From an uncultured Bacteroidales bacterium (GTDB lineage Bacteria; Bacteroidota; Bacteroidia; Bacteroidales; Paludibacteraceae): a stretch of 12,647 nucleotides of DNA. The stretch covers positions 1 to 12,647 of the forward strand of contig CAIQOG010000341.1 in assembly GCA_903873355.1 (NCBI GenBank), written 5' to 3'. Numbering within the stretch: position 1 is the first letter of the stretch; each line of letters opens with the position of its first letter. The translations under genes and the position numbers were made by a program. This document shows, one piece after another, positions 8,070 through 12,647 of this stretch. The notes beneath the pieces are model-generated. The model was not told the origin of the DNA. It saw only the letters and a list, made by a program, of their open reading frames with translations, and did no database searches.

Positions 8070-8829
8070 AACAGTGGCTACACATATTGGTAAACCCGGA
8101 AAAGGTCAAAAAGCTAAAACTTTTGTGTATCGTATTCACGACGTACCAAACCCAGATAAGCTGCAAAATTTTGCGGTATTTATCAAACGTTTTGGCTACA
8201 ACCTGAAAACTTCAGGCAAAAACACGTCTGTTTCGAGTGCAATCAATCATTTGCTGGATGAAGTTCAGGGTAAAAAAGAACAAAACCTGATTGAAACTCT
8301 GGCTGTTCGTTCCATGGCTAAAGCTATTTATTCAACCGACAATATGGGACATTACGGACTTGCTTTCGATTTTTATACTCACTTCACTTCGCCTATTCGC
8401 CGCTATCCCGATATGATGGTTCACCGCTTGCTCGAAAAATATGCCGAAGGTGGTCGTAGCGTCAGTGCACACGAATACGAGGACTACTGTAAGCATAGCA
8501 GCGATATGGAGCAACTGGCATCTAATGCAGAACGTGCTTCCATCAAATACAAGCAGGTCGAATTTATGAGCGAACATATCGGACAGACTTTCGATGGAGT
8601 TATTTCAGGTGTTACCGAATGGGGTATCTACGTGGAACTGGTAGCTAACAAATGTGAAGGTATGGTTCCTATTCGCGATCTGGACGATGATTATTATACC
8701 TTCGATGATAAAAATTATTGCCTGGTGGGTCGCCGATATCACCGTAGATATCAGCTTGGTGATGAAATTACTGTGAAAGTTGCAAGAGCCAATCTGGACA
8801 AGAAACAGCTTGATTTTGTAATTGCCTGA
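8012..8829 (+). CDS. rnr: Ribonuclease R, C-terminal fragment (second frame of the split gene)
   Basis: Conserved sequence resumes at FKEQKDSNKLIEEFMLLAN and continues through the rest of the RNB domain, including HFTSPIRRYPDMMVHRLL with the conserved arginines of the active site, to an S1 RNA-binding domain at the C-terminus (GQTFDGVISGVTEWGIYVEL to LDKKQLDFVIA). The frame is open upstream to about 7897, but that part overlaps conserved coding in the other frame and is not real protein. An in-frame ATG at 8053 lies 14 bases before the stop of the first frame, so reinitiation giving a 258-residue piece is formally possible. No terminator is clear between this gene and the following tRNA. Confidence 0.85.
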
Positions 8830-8909
8830 GGAACAGTTTAGAGATAAAGGTTGTGGGGTTGAGTGAAGTGTAAAGCTCGTGTGGAAAACTAACTTTTTTG
8901 TTGTTTTGC

Positions 8910-8940
8910 TTTGCAGAAAAGAAAAATTGGCGTATCTTTG
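8910..8940 (+). promoter_or_regulatory. Promoter of the tRNA-Arg gene
   Basis: TTTG (8910-8913), a 19-base spacer and TATCTTTG (8933-8940) exactly match the Bacteroidota TTTG-N(17-23)-TAnnTTTG promoter. The last base of the -7 is 20 bases from the first base of the mature tRNA, consistent with a short 5' leader. Confidence 0.85.
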
Positions 8941-8960
8941 CACTCGCTTTAAGCAAAAAT

Positions 8961-9034
8961 GGCCCCGTAGCTCAACTGTATAGAGTATCTGACTACGGAT
9001 CAGAAGGTTATAGGTTAGAATCCTATCGGGGTCA
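8961..9034 (+). tRNA. tRNA-Arg (anticodon ACG)
   Basis: A full cloverleaf of 74 nt folds: acceptor GGCCCCG/CGGGGTC with one G:U; D stem GCTC/GAGT with G10:U25; anticodon stem TCTGA/TCAGA with loop CTACGGA, giving ACG (A34 expected to become inosine, reading CGU, CGC and CGA); T stem ATAGG/CCTAT; discriminator A. A20 and C35, the known bacterial arginine identity bases, are present. CCA is not encoded. U8-A14, A15-U48 and G18-U55 are retained. Unusually, position 19 is T and position 56 is A (T loop TTAGAAT), replacing the near-universal G19:C56 tertiary pair with a complementary U:A. It has its own promoter and terminator. Confidence 0.95.
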
Positions 9035-9045
9035 CAAAGAATAAT

Positions 9046-9083
9046 TTCCCCTTATAATCACACGGATTATAAGGGGAATTTTT
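9046..9083 (+). terminator. Rho-independent terminator of the tRNA-Arg gene
   Basis: A 13-bp perfect stem (TTCCCCTTATAAT at 9046-9058 with 9066-9078) with a 7-nt loop is followed by TTTTT (9079-9083), 11 bases after the tRNA 3' end. Confidence 0.9.
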
Positions 9084-9182
9084 ATTGAAAATCAGTGAAA
9101 ACGATATAAAAGTACTAATTTTTAAAGTTACTTATGTATATATATACACTATTGGTTCTTTTCAAATATTTTTCACGATTAT

Positions 9183-9213
9183 TTTGTTTTAAGAATAATA
9201 TTCACTACTTTTG
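9183..9213 (+). promoter_or_regulatory. Distal candidate promoter of pckA (P1)
   Basis: TTTG (9183-9186), exactly 19 bases, then TACTTTTG (9206-9213): a full match to the Bacteroidota consensus, with the same spacing as the tRNA promoter. No ORF lies between it and pckA, so pckA is the likely target. Confidence 0.65.
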
Positions 9214-9326
9214 GCGTTTTAAAACAACTCAACACTTCTAAAAACGATTAGAATTCTTTATTTATTAGCAGTTTTTCAGTCTTATGGACTGTATATATAT
9301 TGTATAATTGAAAGAATATACAGGAA

Positions 9327-9344
9327 TAAAGAAATATTTCTTTA
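9327..9344. promoter_or_regulatory. Perfect 18-bp palindrome next to the proximal pckA promoter, candidate operator
   Basis: TAAAGAAATATTTCTTTA is a perfect palindrome. It is flanked by GGAA (9323-9326) and ATTCC (9345-9349), extending the dyad imperfectly to 27 bases. It ends directly at the -33 region of the proximal promoter (TTTC at 9350). The position suits a dimeric regulator, either an activator at the -35-equivalent edge or a repressor. The regulator is not identified. Confidence 0.45.
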
Positions 9345-9349
9345 ATTCC

Positions 9350-9380
9350 TTTCTTATTAAAAAATAAAGTAGTACTTTTG
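9350..9380 (+). promoter_or_regulatory. Proximal candidate promoter of pckA (P2)
   Basis: TTTC (9350-9353, one mismatch to TTTG), a 19-base spacer and TACTTTTG (9373-9380, full match to TAnnTTTG). It lies 71 bases before the ATG. The weak -33 beside a palindrome is what one expects of a regulated promoter. Confidence 0.6.
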
Positions 9381-9451
9381 TGCCGTCAAAAAAACGACTT
9401 ATTAATTCAGGAGATAGAAAAAACAAAATAACTTCATTTAATTATTAAAAA

Positions 9452-11047
9452 ATGGCAAATTTAGATTTATCAAAGTATGGTATTTCGGGTCAAATCGAGA
9501 TCGTTCACAACCCAACTTACGAAGAATTGTTTCAGGCAGAGATTGATCCTGCTAACCAGGGTTTTGAAAAAGGAGTAGTAACAACTTCAGGTGCAGTATC
9601 AGTTGATACAGGTAAATTCACCGGTCGTTCACCTAAAGACAAATTTTTCGTAAAAGATGCAGTAACAGATGAACACCTTTGGTGGGATGGCACAATCAAC
9701 CGCCCAACAACTCCTGAAGTATTTGAACACTGCAAAAACCTCGTTACCAAACAGCTTTCTACAGCTAAAAAGTTATATGTGGTTGATACATACTGCGGAA
9801 CTAACGAAGATACACGTTTGAAAGTACGTTTCATTATGGAAGTAGCATGGCAGGCTCACTTTGTTACTAACATGTTTATCCGCCCTTCTCACTACGAACT
9901 GGCGAACTACGGTGAACCTGATTTCGTATGTTTGAACGGTTCAAAAACAACTAATCCTAACTGGAAAGAACAAGGCTTAAACTCTGAAGTATTTACATTG
10001 TTCAATCTGACAACTAAAATGCAGGTTATTGGTGGTACATGGTATGGTGGCGAAATGAAAAAAGGTATTTTTGCTTTGCAAAACTATTATTTGCCATTAC
10101 GTGGTATCGCTTCTATGCACTGTTCTGCTAACGTGGGTAAAGATGGTGATGTTGCTATCTTCTTTGGTTTGTCAGGAACAGGTAAAACTACCTTGTCGGC
10201 CGATCCAAAACGTTACTTAATTGGTGACGATGAGCACGGCTGGGATGATCAGGGTGTATTTAACTATGAGGGCGGTTGCTATGCTAAAGTAATTGATTTG
10301 GAAAAAGATAAAGAACCGGACATCTGGAGAGCTATCCGTCGCGATGCTTTGTTGGAAAACGTAACTGTGAATGCAGATGGTACGCCTGATTACACTGCAG
10401 CTGCTTCTAAAACAGAAAATACGCGTGTTTCTTACCCAATATATCATATCAACAAAATTGTTTCTCCTTCACGTGCAGGACACGCTTCTAAAATCATATA
10501 CTTGTCGGCTGATGCATTTGGTGTATTACCTCCGGTATCTATTTTGGACGAACAATCAGCTCAATATCACTTCCTTTCAGGCTTTACATCAAAATTAGCC
10601 GGAACAGAACGTGGTATTACAGAACCGGTTCCTTCTTTCTCTCCGGCATTTGGTGAGGCTTTTCTTACTTTGCACCCAACTATGTATGCAAAAACATTGA
10701 TTGGAAAAGCTAAAGAACACAATGCAAAAGTATATTTGGTAAACACCGGTTGGAACGGAACAGGAAAACGTATTTCGTTGAAAAATACCCGTGCAATTAT
10801 CGATGCAATTATCGATGGTTCAATTGAAAACGTTGAAACAATTCAAATTCCAATTTTGAATCTGGTTGCTCCAAAAACTTTGAACAATGTTGATGCTGGT
10901 ATTCTTGATCCTCGCGATACTTATGCTGATGTTGCAGAATGGGAAACCAAAGCCAAATCGCTTGCTGCTAAATACATCAAAAACTTTGAACAATACTGCG
11001 ACAATGATGCTGCAATTGCGTTGATTCCATCAGGTCCACAATTGTAA
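9452..11047 (+). CDS. pckA: Phosphoenolpyruvate carboxykinase (ATP)
   Basis: The enzyme interconverts oxaloacetate + ATP and phosphoenolpyruvate + CO2 + ADP in the cytoplasm. In gluconeogenic growth it makes PEP; in fermenting Bacteroidales it often runs towards oxaloacetate, fixing CO2 for succinate formation. The 531-residue length is normal for the ATP-dependent class. Visible motifs are the substrate-binding [10 protein letters not shown] (56-65, with the key Arg at 59), HCSANVG before the P-loop, the kinase-1a P-loop [12 protein letters not shown] (239-250), the metal-binding [20 protein letters not shown] (258-277), and the nucleotide-contacting [11 protein letters not shown] near residue 430. 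The ATG at 9452 follows an A-rich leader without a strong Shine-Dalgarno sequence. The gene ends with TAATAA and is monocistronic: a terminator follows and the next gene is on the opposite strand. Confidence 0.98.
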   Translation: MANLDLSKYGISGQIEIVHNPTYEELFQAEIDPANQGFEKGVVTTSGAVSVDTGKFTGRSPKDKFFVKDAVTDEHLWWDGTINRPTTPEVFEHCKNLVTKQLSTAKKLYVVDTYCGTNEDTRLKVRFIMEVAWQAHFVTNMFIRPSHYELANYGEPDFVCLNGSKTTNPNWKEQGLNSEVFTLFNLTTKMQVIGGTWYGGEMKKGIFALQNYYLPLRGIASMHCSANVGKDGDVAIFFGLSGTGKTTLSADPKRYLIGDDEHGWDDQGVFNYEGGCYAKVIDLEKDKEPDIWRAIRRDALLENVTVNADGTPDYTAAASKTENTRVSYPIYHINKIVSPSRAGHASKIIYLSADAFGVLPPVSILDEQSAQYHFLSGFTSKLAGTERGITEPVPSFSPAFGEAFLTLHPTMYAKTLIGKAKEHNAKVYLVNTGWNGTGKRISLKNTRAIIDAIIDGSIENVETIQIPILNLVAPKTLNNVDAGILDPRDTYADVAEWETKAKSLAAKYIKNFEQYCDNDAAIALIPSGPQL

Positions 11048-11091
11048 TAAGAGAATTATACTGATCAAGAAAAACTTTTGGTATAAATAGT

Positions 11092-11131
11092 AAGAACAGG
11101 TTTCCTAATTTAGGAAACCTGTTCTTGTTTT
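11092..11131 (+). terminator. Rho-independent terminator of pckA
   Basis: AAGAACAGGTTTCCT pairs perfectly with AGGAAACCTGTTCTT around a short AATTT loop, and GTTTT follows. It lies 45 bases after the pckA stop. The minus-strand side lacks a T-rich tail, so it probably does not serve the HU-like gene. Confidence 0.9.
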
Positions 11132-11174
11132 GTCATAAGTATTAATTAAGATTACAAAGAATACATCTATTCTC

Positions 11175-11193
11175 ACGAACGGATGTACCTTCC
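11175..11193. repeat. Direct repeat copy A flanking the HU-like gene
   Basis: ACGAACGGATGTACCTTCC recurs at 11954-11970 as ACGAACATGTACTTTCC: 16 of 17 aligned bases are identical, with a 2-base indel. The copies lie 779 bases apart in the same orientation, one on each side of the minus-strand HU-like gene. A weak hairpin (CCAC/GTGG with TTAG/CTGA) adjoins this copy at 11192-11220. Confidence 0.5.
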
Positions 11194-11260
11194 CACTGTC
11201 AGCTTATAACTAACCTGTGGCAAATCAAAATTTCTTATGTTCTCTCTGATTTGTAGTTTA

Positions 11261-11785
11261 TTATAAATTCCAAAGCCACTTTCTAAAAGCATTTCCGAGA
11301 GGTGGCTCTTCTTCTGATTTATTGTCCTTTGAATTCAACTCTAAATTATTGTCGTCTAAAGTCTTTTTTATTGTTGTTGATTTTTTTTGGTCAATTAAAT
11401 CATATTCATCATTCTTTTCATCCATCATTTCTATTTTAGTTTCTAATAAAGTATTGGTTAAAATAGCCTCATTGGTAATACTAACATCGATTCTATTGAT
11501 ACTCGATTTCCATTTTTTATTTTTTATTGAACCCTTAATTATTGGACTCATTGTTTGCAATCCGGTATTTACTTCATAACCTGTTGCTAACAATTCCACT
11601 ACCTTTTCATTAAACGCATTAATAATTTCTAATGCAACTTCTTTATTTACAGTTGAATTTTCAGTAATTAGTGTGTCGAAAATTTCTGATATACCATATT
11701 TTCCATTTATTATTATTTGCGCATAATAATCACTTTGGTCTATAGATAAAGGGTTTTTTTTTAATTTGGCCTTTATTGTTTTCAT
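11261..11785 (-). CDS. Short HU-like DNA-binding protein of the Bacteroidota IHF/HU-like (PF14848-type) family
   Basis: The 174-residue protein opens with KAKLKKNPLSIDQSDYYAQI and continues with NGKYGISEIFDTLI, EIINAFNEKVVELLATGYEVNTGL and a beta-hairpin-like PIIKGSI segment. This follows the pattern of the Bacteroidota HU-like DNA-binding domain, which usually sits N-terminal to a C-terminal Ig-like domain in proteins of about 230-260 residues. The HU-like part covers about residues 1-120. The remaining 54 residues are charged, low-complexity sequence (KKSTTIKKTLDDNN, NSKDNKSEEEPP) ending in FRKWLWNL, with no sign of the usual C-terminal domain. It probably binds DNA and may bend or coat it; no target is known. 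It is AT-rich, preceded by a poly-A leader on the coding strand, convergent with pckA, and bracketed by a direct repeat. No terminator is evident downstream. Confidence 0.75.
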   Translation of the reverse strand: MKTIKAKLKKNPLSIDQSDYYAQIIINGKYGISEIFDTLITENSTVNKEVALEIINAFNEKVVELLATGYEVNTGLQTMSPIIKGSIKNKKWKSSINRIDVSITNEAILTNTLLETKIEMMDEKNDEYDLIDQKKSTTIKKTLDDNNLELNSKDNKSEEEPPLGNAFRKWLWNL

Positions 11786-11815
11786 GCGATTATTTTTTTA
11801 TTTTTTTTAGGACAC

Positions 11816-11933
11816 ATCGAACTCGCATAATCATGAACTTTCTTGGCAAGCCAAGCGGGTTTAAACCTCTGTTTAAACGCTTGTATTATGCGTTAATTTT
11901 TTAATTATGTTAGTTGTCGCATGGAGTTTCGAT
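11816..11933. repeat. Nested inverted repeats upstream of the HU-like gene
   Basis: Three dyads share one centre. The outer one is ATCGAACT (11816-11823) with AGTTTCGAT (11925-11933, one bulged T). The middle one is CGCATAAT (11824-11831) with ATTATGCG (11885-11892), 8 of 8. The inner one is CAAGC-GG-GTTTAAAC (11852-11866) with GTTTAAACGCTTG (11871-11883), 13 paired bases around a CTCT loop plus a GG bulge. The outer and middle left arms abut, while the right arms are separated by 32 unpaired bases. A further CTTGGC-AA-GCCAAG (11842-11855) competes with the inner stem. It could be a folded 5' leader of the HU-like mRNA, a recombination site that acts as folded single strand, or the remnant of a mobile element. 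Confidence 0.55.
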
Positions 11934-11953
11934 TCATTGAAAAAAGATTTGTT

Positions 11954-11970
11954 ACGAACATGTACTTTCC
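11954..11970. repeat. Direct repeat copy B flanking the HU-like gene
   Basis: ACGAACATGTACTTTCC is the partner of the copy at 11175-11193. It lies about 170 bases upstream of the HU-like start codon, outside the nested inverted repeats, so the HU-like gene and its dyads sit between the two copies. Confidence 0.5.
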
Positions 11971-12055
11971 GTGTAGCCAAGCAATTTAATAGGCAGGCAT
12001 AACCGCCTGTTTCATGGTCGTTTCATAATATTTTTAAATGCAATGATAATAATTC

Positions 12056-12093
12056 AAAAAAATTACGGAGCGATTTTAGAGTCGCTCCGTAAT
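12056..12093 (-). terminator. Rho-independent terminator of the DUF3244-like gene
   Basis: On the minus strand ATTACGGAGCGA and TCGCTCCGTAAT form a perfect 12-bp stem around an 8-nt loop, followed by TTTTTT. It begins 8 bases beyond the stop codon. Confidence 0.92.
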
Positions 12094-12101
12094 ACATTTA
12101 G

Positions 12102-12494
12102 CTACAGCTCAAAATCTCCTGTAAGCCTTGTGCTAGCGTATGAAATCTTCAACGCGTATTTACCACTACTCAATTCATCAACTGGTATTACCACTTCAGA
12201 AGCACTGTAAGTGTCAACAATAGTTTGATAAACCACATTTCCTGTTTCATCTACTACTGATACAGAAGCAGTACCTAAAGCAGAAGTAAAGTCAACAATT
12301 AATTCTGAACCAATAATATCTGCCATAACCGGAATAGAAGCAGATGACTTAAACGTAATTGATTTGGTTGGAGCCGGACCTGGAATTGTTCCTGTGCCCG
12401 GATCGTCTTTTTTTAGAATAATAGCTGAGAATACCTGATTCGCAAATAAACAAAAAACCACAACAAGTAAAGTTGAAAAATTAAACCTTTTCAT
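12102..12494 (-). CDS. Small secreted DUF3244-like protein
   Basis: The 130-residue protein has a clear signal peptide (MKRFNFS, a hydrophobic run at about 8-18, cleavage near VFS|A at 23-24), then a short Gly/Pro linker (PGTGTIPGPAP), then one beta-sandwich domain of about 90 residues. ASIPVMADIIGSELIVDF, SVSVVDETGNVVYQT and LSSGKYALKISYASTRLTGDFEL follow the DUF3244 pattern seen in many Bacteroidales. The end resembles the strand pattern of Por-type sorting domains (GNVVY, SGKYALKI), but it is the main domain itself and ends in GDFEL, so type IX export is not claimed. Function is unknown; the periplasm or cell surface is likely. It stands alone, with its own terminator. Confidence 0.82.
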   Translation of the reverse strand: MKRFNFSTLLVVVFCLFANQVFSAIILKKDDPGTGTIPGPAPTKSITFKSSASIPVMADIIGSELIVDFTSALGTASVSVVDETGNVVYQTIVDTYSASEVVIPVDELSSGKYALKISYASTRLTGDFEL

Positions 12495-12647
12495 AATAAT
12501 AATTTTTTAGAGAGTTGAACATAATAAATTTTGTAAGTACAATAAACGTACTCTTTTCAAGTTGCTAAATTAATGGAAACGATAGCTGCTCCCAAATTTT
12601 AAGGCAAATAAAAGTGAGACAGGCCATTTTCTACGTGTCAGATATAC
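12495..12647. other. Upstream region of the DUF3244-like gene
   Basis: No gene is seen in these 153 bases. On the minus strand TTG (12558-12560), 18 bases and TACTTACA (12532-12539) make a weak candidate promoter with two mismatches in the -7. A 5-bp dyad, AGTAC/GTACT (12536-12552), overlaps it. Confidence 0.35.

Larger units (their letters stand above)
6690..8829 (+). pseudogene. rnr: Ribonuclease R gene interrupted by a frameshift
   Basis: RNase R is a processive 3'-to-5' exoribonuclease that degrades structured RNA, damaged rRNA and mRNA fragments. All expected domains are present in order, but in two frames. The first frame carries conserved sequence up to GKPVCIF (near 8012) and then runs off into unrelated residues until TAA at 8067-8069. 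The second continues with FKEQKDSNKLIEEFMLLAN to TGA at 8827-8829. The total of 2140 bases is one more than a multiple of three, so one base is extra or two are missing. Adding two T's to the T5 run at 8008-8012 restores PVCIFFKE, which I judge to match the family spacing better than removing one T, and would give 713 residues, a normal length. Whether this is a sequencing or assembly error, a real null allele, or recoding cannot be decided here. Divergence at third positions and intact motifs on both sides suggest recent disruption or an error. Confidence 0.85.
9084..9451. other. Non-coding control region upstream of pckA
   Basis: This very AT-rich gap of 368 bases has no credible ORF or RNA gene. 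It holds two candidate promoters (9183-9213 and 9350-9380), an 18-bp palindrome (9327-9344), and two TATATA-rich stretches, including the 12-bp palindrome GTATATATATAC at 9136-9147 and a related run near 9289-9299. A transcript from the distal promoter would carry a leader of about 230 bases; one from the proximal promoter, about 65 bases. Confidence 0.7.
11786..12101. other. Structured non-coding gap between the HU-like and DUF3244-like genes
   Basis: No ORF of note occupies these 316 bases. From left to right they hold the A/T-tract leader of the HU-like gene, nested inverted repeats at 11816-11933, direct repeat copy B at 11954-11970, a small hairpin CAGGC/GCCTG around 11994-12009, and the terminator of the DUF3244-like gene at 12056-12093. 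No consensus promoter for the HU-like gene is obvious. Confidence 0.7.

Noticed and set aside
11322..11579. Plus-strand 85-codon ORF rich in F, L, I and S
   Set aside because: It is the mirror of the HU-like gene, whose protein fits a family pattern; the hydrophobic translation comes from AT-rich antisense DNA.
11208..11915. AACTAAC (11208-11214) and GTTAGTT (11909-11915) as terminal inverted repeats of an insertion sequence
   Set aside because: Seven bases is too short to stand out in AT-rich DNA, there is no transposase between them, and no target-site duplication was found.
11816..11933. Integron attC site
   Set aside because: The fold is suggestive, but I could not place the required GTTRRRY/RYYYAAC core boxes at the ends and there is no integrase in the window. 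I kept only the general structural observation.
1..12647. CRISPR array, prophage, transposase or toxin-antitoxin module
   Set aside because: No regularly spaced repeats, phage structural genes, transposase motifs or paired small toxin/antitoxin ORFs were found on either strand.

Overview
The window reads as chromosomal DNA of an AT-rich, anaerobic-type Bacteroidota member, most likely order Bacteroidales (a Paludibacter-like or related saprophyte; genus not determined). Four things point there: a type IX secretion (Por) C-terminal sorting domain on a pectinesterase; families largely confined to Bacteroidota (DUF4831-like, DUF3244-like, HU-like PF14848-type); promoters of the Bacteroidota form TTTG-N19-TAnnTTTG; and gene starts without clear Shine-Dalgarno sequences.

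Layout. 1-2350: the 3' half of topA, then a secreted DUF4831-like protein, closed by a strong terminator. 2454-5580: a 1018-residue multidomain secreted pectin methylesterase, ending in a hairpin shared with the convergent lipid-kinase gene. 5592-6476 (minus): a diacylglycerol/sphingosine-kinase-type lipid kinase. 6690-8829: rnr (ribonuclease R), divergent from the kinase gene and split by a frameshift at a T5 run near 8008-8012. 8910-9083: a complete tRNA-Arg(ACG) unit with its own promoter and terminator. 9183-11131: pckA (ATP-type PEP carboxykinase), with two candidate promoters, an 18-bp perfect palindrome beside the proximal one, and a strong terminator. 11175-11970: a short HU-like DNA-binding gene on the minus strand, bracketed by a 17-19 bp imperfect direct repeat and preceded by nested inverted repeats. 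12056-12494 (minus): a small secreted DUF3244-like protein with a perfect 12-bp terminator hairpin.

Most of the window is housekeeping: DNA topology, RNA turnover, lipid phosphorylation, translation and gluconeogenesis. The pectinesterase and two small exported proteins mark a cell that degrades plant polysaccharide and displays proteins on its surface. There is no operon of obviously cooperating genes. I do not see a convincing new multi-gene system. The points most worth a second look are the split rnr, the tRNA-Arg with a swapped elbow base pair (19:56), the pckA control region, and the repeat-flanked HU-like locus.
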